Of a stretch of DNA of 64,000 bases, positions 42,563-54,129 are shown piece by piece. A program made the position numbers and the translations under genes. The stretch lies in assembly GCA_047967505.1 (NCBI GenBank), contig CM106541.1. The stretch is one strand, 5' to 3'. The notes beneath the pieces were generated by a model. The model was not told where the DNA came from and did not search any database. It was given only the letters and a program-made list of their open reading frames with translations. This DNA comes from Dipteris shenzhenensis. Lineage: Eukaryota > Polypodiophyta > Polypodiopsida > Gleicheniales. Every line of letters begins with the position of its first letter. Within the stretch, counting starts at the first letter, position 1.

Positions 42563-43207
42563 TTATTTTAGGGACTGTTCTGCTCCTTCTAGTGCTTTAA
42601 TTCTCTCTCTGAGCAATGTGTTTTCAATCTGTTGATCTGTGTTGTCTACTGAAAGTCTCTCTAGTTGAAGAAAAAACTCCTCCTTCATTTCATCTACCAC
42701 TTTGTAATGGTTGGTAGACATTCCTTTTGAATTTTTACTTGAGCACGTAGCTTGGATACCTGTTGTTCCTAGGAGTCGTATTGTGAATATTCCTCCTTGA
42801 GCAGTGGGTTGGCCTGCCACTCTCCTCCTAAATATCTTCTTCATAATTTTGTTGGTACTTTCAATCTGACCATTACCTTGAGGGTAATAAGCTGCTGACT
42901 TTTTGTGTAGCATCATGTGGAGCTTTGTCATTCTCATGATTGTTTTGTTGATGAAGTGTGTCCCTCTGTTTGATACTATTTCAATAGGCACACCAAATCT
43001 TGTAATGATATTATGATATAAGAAGTATGCAATAGTTCTTGCCTTGTTATCCTTGAGGGCTACTACTTCCACCCATTTTGTATAATAATCAGTTGCACCA
43101 AGTATGTACTGGTTGCCTGTATATTTTGCTGCTGGTTTGATAGGGCCTACAAAATCTAGCCCCCACTTTTGAAAAGGTTCTAATACTAGGATGGGCTGAT
43201 ATGGCAT
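42563..43207 (-). pseudogene. Gypsy integrase core with C-terminal coiled coil
   Basis: Open for 214 codons. The catalytic core reads WGLDFVGPIKPAAKYTGNQY, ATDYYTKWVEVVAL (first Asp), IVSNRGTHFIN (second catalytic Asp replaced by Asn) and YYPQGNGQIESTNKIMKKIF (Glu). After that the normal integrase C-terminus seems lost, and the frame goes on to a likely coiled coil (MKEEFFLQLERL, NTLLRERIKALEGAEQSLK). DNA strand transfer would need the missing Asp, so the enzyme would be inactive. Confidence 0.82.
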
Positions 43208-43466
43208 CCTGTCAGCATCCCCAGTGGCCTATCATCTATTTGGTAGGGTAAGCAGGATTTGCATAGTTATGAGCATCTTTTAGGACTGTGGGCCACCATA
43301 GGCCTGCTTGCAATATTTTTCTACCCATGATTTCCCCTGAAAAGTGTCCTCCTGCTGATCCTCCAGAGTCCATGTGCCTCTGCCAGAACAGCTTTTTGCT
43401 TAGGAGCCTAGACACATCTCCTGATAACTTGGTCTATCCCTCTTCTGTATACAACTCCATCAATTA

Positions 43467-44640
43467 CTATTGTAGGACAAGCTTCTTTCTCTGATCTTTG
43501 GTCAGGAACTCAGGGATGAGACCATTAGTAAAAAAGAATAGCATTTTGTCATACCGATTTAAAGGATCTTCTATTCTGATCATAAAAATGCCAGCATTAG
43601 ATAGATCATCTGGAACACTAGTCGGATCTTCTCCAGATGTCAGTCTGCTGAGATAATCTGCAATAGCATGCTGTTTCCAAGGTCTGTGTACAATTGTATA
43701 ATCAAATTCTTGGAGTAGGAGCATCCATCTAGCTAGTCTGCCAGTGAGCTGTCGTTTATTTACCAAATATAAGTGCTTGGTGGTCCACATGAAAGTTAAT
43801 TTTGTTACCCAGTAGGTAGTGTTTGAATTTATGCAGTGCATATACCATCCCAAGTGCCTTTCTTTCTATGACAACATAGTTTCTTTCATGCTTTGTGAGG
43901 ATCCTGCTTGCATAGTACACTAGTTTGAACCATTTGTTTTTCCTTTGCTGCATTAATACTACACCAACAGCTGTGTATGATGCATCTACAAAGACCTCAG
44001 ATGGTAAACTCCAATCAGGAGGTTACGATATGGGTGCTATGACCAACATCTTTTTAAGGATAGTGAAAGCTTCATCTTGTTCTTCTCCCCATACATATGG
44101 CTCTATTTCTCTAGTGAGCTTTGTAAGTGGATAACATATCTCAGCCAAGCATCTCAAAAATCTGTAATGCCATTTCACTTGCCCAACAAACCTTTGTAAT
44201 TGTTTTACATTCTTTGGTGGATTTTCTTTCTGAATAGAAGAGACTTAGGATCAATTTGCATTCCCTTCTCTGATATAATGTGTCCCAGTAGGACTCCTCT
44301 TCTCACAACAAATGCACATTTTGTAGGGTTAAGGTTGAGCCTAGCCAACCTACATTTTTAAAAGTATAGTCTTAAGTGATGAAGGTGTTCATTCCTCTTT
44401 CCAAACACTGAAAAGTCATTAAAAAATACTCGCATAAAAGATGTTAAGTATTCTGCAAATACATTTTGGATGTATTTCTAGAAAGTAGGTGGTGCATTTT
44501 TTAGTTCGAATGTAGTCACATTTGATGCAAATACTCCCTATTCAGTTATAAACGTTGTTTTGTCTTTGTCCTCAAGAGCCATTCTTATCTGATTGTAGCC
44601 ACTAAATCCATCAAGGAAACTGTAAAGTTCATGTCCTGCA
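43467..44640 (-). pseudogene. Gypsy reverse transcriptase and RNase H
   Basis: RT motifs across several frames: YSFLDGFSGYNQIRM, then a decayed middle (LKNAPPTFQKYIQN-like) and a degraded FxDD region. RNase H follows: KLVYYASRILTKHERNYVVI, ERKALGMVYALHKFKHYLLG and, after a frameshift, RQLTGRLARWMLLLQEFDYT with HAIADYLSRL. The order RT, RNase H, integrase is that of Ty3/Gypsy. Stops and indels make it inactive. Confidence 0.8.
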
Positions 44641-44693
44641 ACATCTTGCTACTCAGCACCAGCAGTGTCCCACCGTGATCTCCATAAACTATC

Positions 44694-45835
44694 GGGGGGG
44701 GGGGGGGGGGGGGTCCTATCCCTTCCAGAGGTGTTACAGGAGGCCAAAGGCCACTGGTGTGAGAAGCAGGAGTGTTGTAAGCTGTAATGCAGTGGATCGC
44801 ATGGAGTACATCGTGGAGCGGTGGTGTGCGGGTCGGTAGGCTATACTGCAGTGAATTGCGCCTTATGAGTACACTATGCTAGATGACGGTCACATGAGAA
44901 ATCCACAACATGAGCGCAAGAAGAGACAATCATCATGCACTAGTGAACAATCCCCATATAGGAAAGAAATAGAAAGAATGAGAAAGTGACCAAGTTGGCC
45001 AAAGTACATATCACTGGAACAACACCCACAAGTCACAAGTCACAAGAACCAGAACACAAAGGTCTATCCTCATAACACACAAGTCACAAGTCACAAGAAC
45101 CAGAACACACAGGTCTATCCCCATAGTGGACAGAGAGGTACAATAGGTGAGCTCATAGCTCAAGCCCCTATCTTCTCCACACACTCTCCTCTCGGCGAGC
45201 TCGTAGCTCCAACCTCTATCTCTCCTCACACTCTCCTTTCTCTATCTCCAATGTAGAACGCCGAATGCTAAATGCTGAATGCCCTCCCGAATGCCCCATA
45301 CTCCCCCTTCTCCATCCTCATCTCTATGCCTTGGAGGGTCCCTCCTTTCGCTAAGAATGTTCCTTCTTTCTCTTGATTGGTGATCCTCCTATCTCCTTAG
45401 CTGTTGAGGATAGCCATTGTGCCGCTGGGGCTCTCTTGATGGCTCCGGCGACTTCCTGACTCGCCAGCCTCTTTGAGTCAAGGTGGTGTAATTACTCCAT
45501 GTGCATGTGAGCTGCATCACCGCACCACTGAACCACTGTACACGTCTTTACCATGTGCAACTGTAATATTTCTGACTGCTCCATGTGCGGAGCTCACCCT
45601 CCATGTGCACAGATCTCGATGAGATCAGCTTGGACATGGTATTCCTGGTTGACACGTGTTGATGCATGGTCGCTGCCTTGGGTATGATACTCCTGGAACT
45701 TGTGGCTACGTGTCACGCATGATTGGCATGTGGTTGACATGTGTGGACACATGGTCGACATGTGGTCAACGCCTGTCGACATGTGGTCAACTCCTGATGA
45801 CAACAACTGCTTGGGGTTTCTCTATTGTAACACTC
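44694..45835 (+). repeat. Dispersed repeat R, copy R2 (longest)
   Basis: Begins with G20 (44694-44713), TCCTATCCCTTCCAGAGGTG and the CACTGGTGTGAG block, then AGTCACAAG tandem units, and ends with GACATGTGGTCAAC words near 45795. Most of these blocks recur in order at 59975-60510. No protein frame is convincing. It could be an LTR or a non-coding transposable element. Confidence 0.65.
45029..45128. repeat. 50-bp tandem repeat inside R2
   Basis: Two units of 50 bp (45029-45078, 45079-45128), beginning ACAAGTCACAAGTCACAAG and containing GGTCTATCC. They differ at a few bases. Confidence 0.9.
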
Positions 45836-46026
45836 ACACCGACATGGCTTGCCTCAAGCAAGCTCTTCACAAGGCTCTACAAGCCTCTCCCCATGCTCTG
45901 TTCGCGGCTTCCTAGTTCCAAGCTTAGTAGTCCCTTCAAGACCGTGCTGCCATGAGCTTCTAGAGCTCTCTTGTGTCTCCATGGCCGTTCTGTTGGAATA
46001 TGAAGCCAAAGTGAGTCAAATCAGCC

Positions 46027-46670
46027 AACTCACAGTCAAAAAGCTCTTGCTCCTGTCTCAAGGGCAGTCTCAGTCCAAAAAGCTCAGCCTGAGATCTAAG
46101 GAAGATACTCATAGCTTTTGCCACAAAAAGAAAGAGGAAGGGGGCTAAAGGGCATCTCCGACGAACTGATCTGGAAATCTGAAACCTGTCACCCCTTACC
46201 CCTCCAATCAAAACTTGGCTGTGGGCTGATCTGTAAAGGGAGACCACCCCTCTGATCCAAGCATCTGAAAATCCAAACCGTAGAAGAGTGCCCTCAAGAA
46301 AACCCCAATCTACTCTGTCATAGGCTTTCTCGAAGTCCAAGAGTAAAACTGCTAGCCTCTGTCCACTCTGCATAGTCCAGTCTGTGGCTTCCCAAAAGGA
46401 AAAGATATTATTAAAAATGCTCCTGCCATGCACAAAGCCTGTCTGAGTATCATGGATGAGATCTGGAAGAAGGGGCTGTAGTCGGATGCTGATCGCCTTG
46501 GCAAGGATTTTGTAAAGAGTGCCCAAATGAGTGATGGGTCTCCAATGGGCTACAAAATTCCTGTTGCCACCTTTCGGGATAAGGTGAATGAGTCCCTCGG
46601 TCAATGAGTCAGGCATCTCGCTCGAGTCCCAAATGCCCTGCAGGGCTGAAGTAATATGATCACCTATCAT
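46027..46670 (-). pseudogene. LINE-B RT, inverted 5' segment of B11
   Basis: Minus-strand open frame: EGLIHLIPKGGNRNFVAHW, LYKILAKAISIRLQPLL, DTQTGFVHGRSIFNNIF, AVLLLDFEKAYDRVDWGFLE, CPLAPFLFLFVAKAM and ending ELFDCELAD. These are RT motifs up to just before the catalytic LADD. It is open except at its ends and otherwise well kept. Confidence 0.88.
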
Positions 46671-46773
46671 ATCCCAAAAGGCTATAAAAAAAGAGCGAGT
46701 AAGACCATCGGAACCAGGGCACTTGCCCTTATGAAGGGCAGAAAGAGCAGTTTGAATTCAGAAAGAGCAGCCC

Positions 46774-48996
46774 TTGAGACAGGAGCAGGAGCTTTTTGAC
46801 TGTGAGTTGGCTGATGACACTGCTATTTTTATTCAGGCCTCCTTGCAGTCACTTGATTCTTTTCGGACAGCCTTGGATATTTTTTGCTCAGCTGCAGGGG
46901 CACACATTAACTGGCATAAAGCCTTTGGCTTTTGGATCAGTGATGAGGACACTCCAGGCTGGGGAGTTGACATTGGTTTTTTCTGGATTCAGAGGGGTGT
47001 TCCTATCAAGTATTTGGGATGCCAGGTAGGATTGGACATCTCTCCAGCATAGCAGTTTGCCCCAGTACTAGAAAGTATAAGGAAAAAGCTCCTTTTCTGG
47101 AGCTCTGCCAAACTCGACCTTGCATCTAGAGTTGTGGTAGTGAACCGGTTCGTGTGTTCTTGCTGGTGCTGGTCCAGGGATTGCATCACTCAGCTCATCA
47201 GACCAGTCAGGAATTTTTTATGGAGTGGACTTGATGGCACAGCAGATGTTGCAGCAAGGGTGGCCTGGGAGACTATTATTCTCCCTACATGTGAAGGGGG
47301 CCTTAATGTCATTGACCCGGACTTGCAGTGTAGGGCTTTGCTTTGTAAGGTGGTGGTGAGGGGACTCATGCCTGGGCAGGAACCTTGGAAGGATTTCTTT
47401 TTTGGACGCATTCAGGCTTGCACACCAACCTTGGGAGATGATTGGGTGGACAGCCCTCGATGGATTTTCACATCAGCCCCTCTCAGATCTCCTGCCTCTC
47501 CTCTCATGACTGCCATCCTGAAAGCTTGGGGGAGCTTCAGGAACACTCTTCGAAGGATTCCACCTTCTACCGTTGAAGAGATTGATAGGTAGCCGATCAT
47601 TTGGAATGATAGTATTCTTGACGAGCATGCCAGACCACTGAGCACTTCCCATTACATGCAGTGGTCTAAATGGGAGAGAGGCCCCGCCTACACAGTAGGC
47701 ACTTGGAAATCTTTTATCAGGCTACCTATGGATCAGAGACTGCCGTCCGTGAGTCATCTCAGAGGGGTAGCACGCAGGATTCAGCAGATAGATGCAGCCA
47801 TCCCGGTGGAATGGACAGTTGAGCTGCCTATTACTTCCACCACTTGGATGGGGGCTTTTTCGAGGACATCAATTCCTTTACAGGTGATCGCTCTCCGAGG
47901 TCTCGGGGAAGACGCACTGGTCTTTGATGTTGGGGATGGAGGTTTACTTTCTACATCCAAGAATAGCATTCTTCTTGAGGTTTCCTTTCAGCCTGTCAGG
48001 ATTGCTGGTTTTGTGGACCTTGGAGCGGGCTTGCAGTGGTACTTAGACCCCGACCCTCTGCTCTTGACCTTGGGATCCTGGAGGTTGTGGTTATATGGAG
48101 GTGCACCTATCAGGTGCTTGCAGTGAGACCCAGGAGAGTGGGAATGGATAGATCATGGGCACCGAGAGAGGGGGATTCCCTTCTTTCGTTTCACGGTTGG
48201 TAATGCCAGGAGGTTTCAGCTGAACAGTAGGGGTTGGATTCCCTCCAGAGCCCCCCATTGGGAAAGCTTCTTCATCACCGCAGACTTGCGTAGAAATTTC
48301 TGGAGGAGGCTCTGGAAATCCCTCAGAAATAGAAAGATCACTCTTTTCTTTTGGCTTTCTATTCATGGAGGGATTGTAGTGAACCTGTGGAGATCACGAT
48401 TTGGGGCTGATCCCACTTGTCCTCGATGCCATTCTACAGAGGAGTCAGTGCGACATTGCCTTTGGGACTGCAGTCAGGCGAGGACTGTTTGGAAAGGGGT
48501 TGCTTGGATACTCAGCATCTTTCACACTTCCCCTTTCTTCATGACTTGGGGCTCGGTCGCATGGTTATCTCTTACTGGGCCCCAGGTGTTTTATGAGGGT
48601 GAGCCTTCTTCTTGGGCACTCTCGGTCTGCCGGCAGGTGATAGAGCCCTGCTCTCTACAGGATGTACCACTTACTCCCTTCAGAGCTTCTCATGTTTCAG
48701 TGGACACCTCTTGGGAGATTTTGGCTAGCATTTCCTCTTGGCACATTTGGAGAGCCAGATGTACTGAGGCCTTGGATGGCACCTACATACACCCATTACA
48801 GGTGTTCACGGGTATTTGGTCTGACACGCTTCACACTTTGATAGCCATATGGGCTAGCATGCAGGGCCCTTCACGGGCAGCCTCTTCTAGAAGGACTATA
48901 CTTCTTCGAGTTTGGAGAGGTTCTCCCTTTTTCTCGAAGGTTTCTACCGGATTGAGATGGCACTATCAGCCTCAATCCTTTCTTTTTGGCTCTTGA
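46774..48996 (+). pseudogene. LINE-B RT end and C-terminus, sense segment of B11
   Basis: Starts RQEQELFDCELADDTAIFI (RT catalytic LADD), then NWHKAFGFWISD, YLGCQVGLDISPA with a TAG, KLDLASRVVVVN, LCKVVVRGLMPGQEPW, and the zf-RVT domain RKITLFFWLSIHGGIVVNLW ... CPRCHSTEESVRHCLWDC. The same frame shifts around 47130-47160 and has stops at 47590 and 48124. The ORF2 end is at 48994. Confidence 0.87.
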
Positions 48997-49092
48997 GCTT
49001 TTCGTGCATTGCATGATGTATCCCGTATGGAGCTTGCTCTAACGGTTTTTCTTTAATACTTAATAGAAGCCTCTTTTTGCAAAAAAAAAAAC

Positions 49093-50361
49093 TAACACTA
49101 GATGGGATTTGATTGTGACATATTACTAGAATTTTCTGACACTTTCCTAGTCCAAGAAGAAAAACGAATTTAAACTAACTACAAAAAAGCCAAATGCAAG
49201 AGAGAACAAGAGTACACGAAACAATGAGTAGAACTAGCAGCAATGTGTTGGTGGTAGCATTGTTAAGATCTTCATATTGGCTTGTTGATAGGCAACGTGA
49301 TCAATGATAGTCCGAGTAGTTATGTTGATAGCTGAAGATCACTTTGATGGTGACGATGACTTATGTAGTTGATCCATTCATGGATCACTTGTGGCTTCAA
49401 AAGGAAATTTGCTGAATATACATGAGGGCTAACTACAAGAGCATTATTGCTTATGAGATTACTCAACATAGTGCAATAATTTCTGCCTGTCCTAAGCAAA
49501 AGGGCATTTGACAAAGATCAAAGTCCATAAGCATTATTGTTCAAAGCACTATTGTGAATTATACAAGTTTTTGCAAATGGACGGCGTGATTAAGAGGACC
49601 TACAAAGACAAGCAATTAGATATAGATCTGCAGTGGCATTTCATAGTTCGTTGTAGGAGAACGCCCATCTCAGACAAATTTGGAAAATAGGAGCCTTAGA
49701 AGAACCCATGCTTGTAGGTTTGCACGTATCGCTCAAGGAGAAACTGTTCCTCGCGATGATCTTCTTCAACGATCTACTTCAGCACAGACATTCATCGTTG
49801 GTGATCAAGATGCTTGCACATAATAGCGAACATGCATAAATGTCAACAATTAGATGTTGTGTACTGCTCCAAGGTGTTTCTTAGGGCCTCCTTCCCTGTT
49901 GAGTCATCAATCTAAAGATGTGGAGCAAAAGCCGCAATGAATCTTCAATAGTATGTGTTGTATCCACATCAATGCATTCTTGCTGTGAGAATGGAATTGC
50001 AGCCCTAGAGCTACATCAGTGCAGTTGTAGCTGTGGCTCGGAGCTTCAACAATGAGATTTCAACCTATGTTCACTTCTTTTAGCAACTACTGTTAGCCCA
50101 TTTGTAGGGGTAAGACCCAATTCCTATAGGGATGGTGGTGCTACTGGGGAGTAAGGGTAGTAGTGAGCCTTCGTCTTATAATCACAGAAGACTTGAAGGC
50201 AGATGTGGACTTTGCAGATTGTGTGGAATGCAAACTAGAGGGGCAAGTCATGCATGCGTTAGAAAGCTAGGTCAGCACGTGAGACAACTGCTGCTCCCCA
50301 TGTTCTTGCAACTCCTTTCTCTTTTCCTTGGAGCTTCTTAGGTTGCGCATTGAAAAAAAAA
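49093..50361 (+). other. SCPL intron, unclassified
   Basis: About 1.3 kb of mixed sequence without a recognisable domain, repeat or RNA. It ends with A10 at 50353-50362 just before the first 165-bp repeat. Confidence 0.4.
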
Positions 50362-50526
50362 ATCAAGGATTTTATCCGACCTCCATCGTCGATCGGCGAT
50401 GACCTCAATCAATCCTTCTTCATCTTCACAGGCCATGAGAACTTGCCTATTCTCAAAAGATGAGGTATAAGAGCTTTATGAAGATGTGGAGCTCGAGAGC
50501 TCTACCAATATGTTTGCACGCATCTT
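50362..50526 (+). repeat. 165-bp direct repeat, left copy
   Basis: Begins ATCAAGGATTTTATCCGACC and ends GTTTGCACGCATCTT directly at the poly-T tail of LINE-E. It aligns without gaps to 53581-53745, with about 12 differences (about 93 percent identity). Confidence 0.92.
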
Positions 50527-50689
50527 CTTTTTTTTTTTAATACAGAGAAAAGGAACTTCTATTAATGCTTAAAATCCAACCATACAAATTGGCAAAAGCG
50601 GAAAGGTGCCAATCGTGGCCAAAACCAAAACGGGCTGAAAGAAAACCCGCCTGTTGCCAAAGATCTCAGCTCACTGCCTAGGGATTCTC

Positions 50690-52560
50690 TGTAACAGGGG
50701 CTAACAACCACGGTGGTGGAGTATACAGCCAGCGAATCCCTCGTGGTGTGAGATCATAAAATACACCTGCAGGCCAAGCCTTGCAGAAACGTGCCCGCCT
50801 ACGGTAGCTCGAGAACCTAGAACGCCATGCTCCCAAATGGATCGCAGCGTATAAATGATATCCTGCCAAATGGCAAACAACGTAGCCGTCGGAGGAACAT
50901 GGTGTTGGCCCATGACCCAGCTGCAACGGGCCACCCAGATGTTCCAAGCCGTGATGCTGGCCACCGTCTCCCAGACACTATCCTCTCTCGACTGAGACAG
51001 ATAGTGAGAAGGGGGGGAAGAAAGCCAAGCTGCCATACCCCACGTGAAATCTCTGTGCGTGCTCTGAATCCATGCCACAATCCAAAGCGCTCCGAGCCAG
51101 ATCCTCTAAGCTGCCGGGCAACTCCATAAGCAATGAGGAATAGTCTCCATAGCTTCGACTATACATTTGTGGCAGCTGCCATCCACCCACATCTGCTCAA
51201 GCCACGGACCCACTGGGAGACCCCCGTGTGCAACCATCCAAAAGAAATAAGATATCTTCCGTGGACACAGGCTAGACCACAAGCGGGCCCAAAATCCGGA
51301 TCTGACCTCCTCGGGCACCTACTGCGCACTCCAGTGTCTCCCCCGCGAAGGGGTCCAGGCCATTGTGTTCATCTGGATGCGACATCCTATCCGCGTGGTG
51401 TACGAGAAGAAAGGCACCTCCTCCACTCTCTCTGAGAGACCTGCTCTGACTGGCCATAACCACTCTCCAAGGTCCCACGGTATCCGGTTGAGAGGGTGTC
51501 CCTCCCATAACCATAGTCTCCAACGGGGGGCATCTAGGTTTGTGATGCAAGAAGGGATCGACCACTCCCTGTCCAAACGTCCCACTACTCTGACCCTCTG
51601 CCAACCCACCTGGCCTAACACCCCGTCCATCTCCTGATCCCTTGTGATCCAAGGCTGCAGTAGCCCATCCGGTCCCACATCATAGAACCGCACGCTCGTG
51701 GGGGCTGGCGACTGTAGGCACAGCTGAATCCTCAGAGGTACACCCGTCCTAGAGAACTGTCCTAGCCAGTGTGCCAGAGTGAAAACCTGCAGTCCCTCCC
51801 TCCACCAAGAGTCCGGAATAGCTGCCTCTATCTCCACCATCCTCTGGCCGGCCCCTCTCAGATGAGAAACGACCTCCAATCGTGCCTCTACCTCTGCTGG
51901 GAGTCTAGACCATGTCTGCAGGGAGCGAGCTGGGCCGCTATCCCACTGTGCCCATCCAATGTGTAGCCGCTGCCCTAGCATCAAACCATCCTGGTCTTTG
52001 ACCTCCTAGTGCCAGATAAGCGGCTAGCATGCAAACTCCTCCGTGTACCAAGGGCTGACTCGGATGAGACCTTCTGAGATCGGCTGCCACACCCTCAAGA
52101 GGCTCCTCATCAGGGGTGAGCCCTTCCCCGTGAGAGCGGCCTCCGAAAAGATCCACCTATGGGACGGCTGCCGCCGCTGACCACCTGTGCGGGGGGTGTT
52201 CCTCAAGAGGCCACGCTGCAGGAGAAGTTTCCAGGGCTCCATGCCTGGAGTGAGACCCCTGACTATCAACTTGCCCAACAGGGCTCTGCTCTACATCTTT
52301 GGATCTATAATACCAAGGCCTCCCTGTGCCTGTGGTAGTATCACCATTTGCCACACAACTCTAGCTCTGGTGTTGCGCTGCTTAAGCTGAACCTCAGGAC
52401 CTAGGCAAGGCACACAAATAGCTGCTCCCAAGTCCCATCTATCTGCAGAAAAACCCAATTGAAAAGTGGCGGTCTTCCCATGGGAGACCCATAGTTCCCT
52501 CCCCTGCAGGCCTTGCCACTCCTCCATCATGCTGAACATCTGCTACCCCATCATCATATC
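50690..52560 (-). pseudogene. LINE-E ORF2 C-terminal region with zf-RVT
   Basis: Minus-strand blocks match LINE-B in order: VWQMVILPQAQGGLGIIDP, LIVRGLTPGMEPWKLLLQRG, WRLWLWEGHPLNRIPWDLGE, EEVPFFSYTTRIGC, FWARLWSSLCPRKISYFFWM, then the finger CHKCIVEAMETIPHCLWSCP. Several stops (for example near 52020 and 51318) and frameshifts. Similarity to LINE-B is at protein rather than DNA level, hence a separate family. Confidence 0.83.
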
Positions 52561-52639
52561 AAACAGCGAGGGGCTGCACTGCTCCTCCCTACTAGCTGAG
52601 AAGTGAATCCCCCAGAAGGGACGAGTGCGAGAGCCGTAC

Positions 52640-53400
52640 ACTCCTATGGAACCCCGACGACGCTGAGCCTCCCTATGTTCCTGTCTCTAGTAAGGGGCCC
52701 TGCCCACCAAATAGTCTCGTGCCAGGTGACCCATCTGTCGGCACCGAAGACACTGCCCGGGCAAGCCAGAGATCTCCACATGCTGTCTGAACTCGCCTCC
52801 ATCTAAGGTCTCCAGGAGATCTCCTCTAGGAGGGACTTTGGATGCTCTGCGATAACCCGAAGGCGGGGGACCCCGTCGTCTGCCACTACTAAAGCCGCTG
52901 TCTGTGGTGGTGGAGATGCTAGAACTGTGCCAAAACAATTCCCTATGGAAGGAAGAATAGATCTGTACTCCTTCGAAAGCCTCGGGAAGCGGAGTGTCAC
53001 TGGGAATCATGGCACGTGATGAGTCGAATCCATGTCCTCGACTGTGAAGCCATGGTACCAAGGAAGGAGGTAGACGACATGAGGGCCTAGTAGGATAGGG
53101 CTCTGCTCGACAAGGGAGGCCGTGGTGTCGGGGGAGTTCAGCTGCATGAGGAAGACTCCTCTCCCATAGATCGTGACCTCCTAGATGTGGTCAGCCCCTA
53201 GGGCTAAGCTCTCGTCTGAAGCCAATCCCTGACTTGTTTCCTTGATGGGGTGAGCCCAACAATGTGATCCACCAAGGCCCTGTCCTGCAAAGCCTCTACT
53301 TCACACTTGACCTGCTGGTTGTCATCCAAAGAGAGCATAATCTTAACCACAGTGGGGGTCGAAGGTGCTGCCATGTGAGCCCTTCTTGCTAGACCAAGGG
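52640..53400 (-). pseudogene. LINE-E ORF1 (DUF4283-like, CCHC knuckle)
   Basis: Starting near MAAPSTPTVVKIMLSLDDN, the frame crosses a stop at 53204 and continues IYGRGVFLMQLNSPDTTASL and LPWYHGFTVEDMDS, resembling the DUF4283 region of plant L1 ORF1 proteins. A zinc knuckle follows, CLRCRQMGHLARDY, in which the last Cys is Tyr. After it the frame runs straight into ORF2 C-terminal sequence near 52560, marking the internal deletion. Confidence 0.72.
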
Positions 53401-53580
53401 TTGCTATCAAGGTCAGTTCTCCCAAGAAACAAACATGAAGAGCTCGTTGCCTGAAAAGGAAGAAAGGCTCGGATCTCCAAGTAGTGCTAGAGCTGTGAAG
53501 TAGAAGCTGCACCTAAAAAGAAGAGCAAAAACTGAGGGACAGTAGAGGTTGGTCAGCAAGCACCAAACAAAGGGCTTCCA

Positions 53581-53745
53581 ATCAAGGATCTTATCTGACC
53601 TCCATCATCGATTGGCGATGACCTCAATCAATCCTTCTTCATCTTCACAAGCCATGAGAACTTGCCTATTCTCAAAAGACGAGCTATAACAACTTTGTAA
53701 AGATGTGGAGCTCGAGAGCTCTACCAATTTGTTTGCACGCATCTT
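53581..53745 (+). repeat. 165-bp direct repeat, right copy
   Basis: Begins ATCAAGGATCTTATCTGACC at the 5' edge of LINE-E and ends GTTTGCACGCATCTT. Same length as the left copy with no indel. Confidence 0.92.
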
Positions 53746-53824
53746 TGGGTCACACCCTTCAAGAAGTCAGCCCAGGGCTAGAAGCTTGCTTCCCTTCCTT
53801 CAAGCCTCTTTGGATGCCTTTCAG

Positions 53825-53935
53825 AAGTTTGTCTTTTAGGAAGAGGCTTCTTCTAGGTAGTCTTCAGATTTTCTTCTTTTAGGAAGAGGTTTTGTCTAGG
53901 TAGTCTTCAGACGTTCGTCTTTTGGGGAGAGCTTT
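53825..53935 (+). repeat. 43-bp tandem repeat, about 2.5 units
   Basis: Units start at 53833, 53876 and 53919 with CTTTTAGGAAGAGG, followed by CTAGGTAGTCTTCAGA. The surrounding 53746-54060 otherwise shows nothing I recognise. Confidence 0.88.
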
Positions 53936-54129
53936 CTTCAAAGTGATTTTTGACTCTAGTGGAGATGTGATTCTTAAGGCCAGCCCTGTAGCATTCAGAT
54001 CCAGTTTTATTTTCATTTCCCTTTCTCACTGGGATTCAATCCAGTGGAGGAGGACAAACATGTCACCTACTCCTACCAGCCACAACAGCTCTCAGCTCCC
54101 AGAGATATTCTAGGGCAGATTCTCATGGA

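Larger units (their letters stand above)
41996..44690 (-). mobile_element. Ty3/Gypsy pol remnant
   Basis: In minus-strand order: RT start (DGFSGYNQIRMAL near 44600), RT body with frameshifts, RNase H (43467-43980), integrase (42560-43240) and a coiled-coil/acidic extension (42000-42560). Gag, protease and the first part of RT are missing; the 5' side stops at a G20 tract. No flanking LTR pair could be shown. Confidence 0.85.
46020..49092 (+). mobile_element. LINE-B copy B11 with 5' inversion (twin priming)
   Basis: The left part (46020-46765) reads on the minus strand from RT start to ELAD; the right part (46768-49092) reads on the plus strand from just before ELADDT through ORF2 to AATAGAAGCCTCTTTTTGC and A12. 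Both parts share about 45 bp around CTTTTTGACTGTGAGTTGGC at the switch point, and AGAAAGAGCAG is repeated at the join (46740 and 46760). An inverted 5' segment followed by an uninverted 3' segment of the same copy is the signature of twin priming. Confidence 0.88.
50527..53580 (-). mobile_element. LINE-E, L1-like, internally deleted, GC-rich
   Basis: The T-rich tail (50527-50538) and AATACAGAGAAAAGGAACTTC at the left edge, then in reverse 3' UTR, ORF2 C-terminus with zf-RVT (50690-52560) and ORF1 (52640-53400). EN and RT are absent, so it must have moved with enzymes of another copy or lost them later. It is more GC-rich than the intron around it. It lies exactly between two 165-bp direct repeats. 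Confidence 0.85.

Noticed and set aside
41401-45835. R1 and R2 as the two LTRs of the Gypsy remnant
   Set aside because: R1 is much shorter, a third copy (R3) stands without Gypsy sequence, and no TG..CA ends, primer site or polypurine tract could be placed. Kept as an unclassified repeat.
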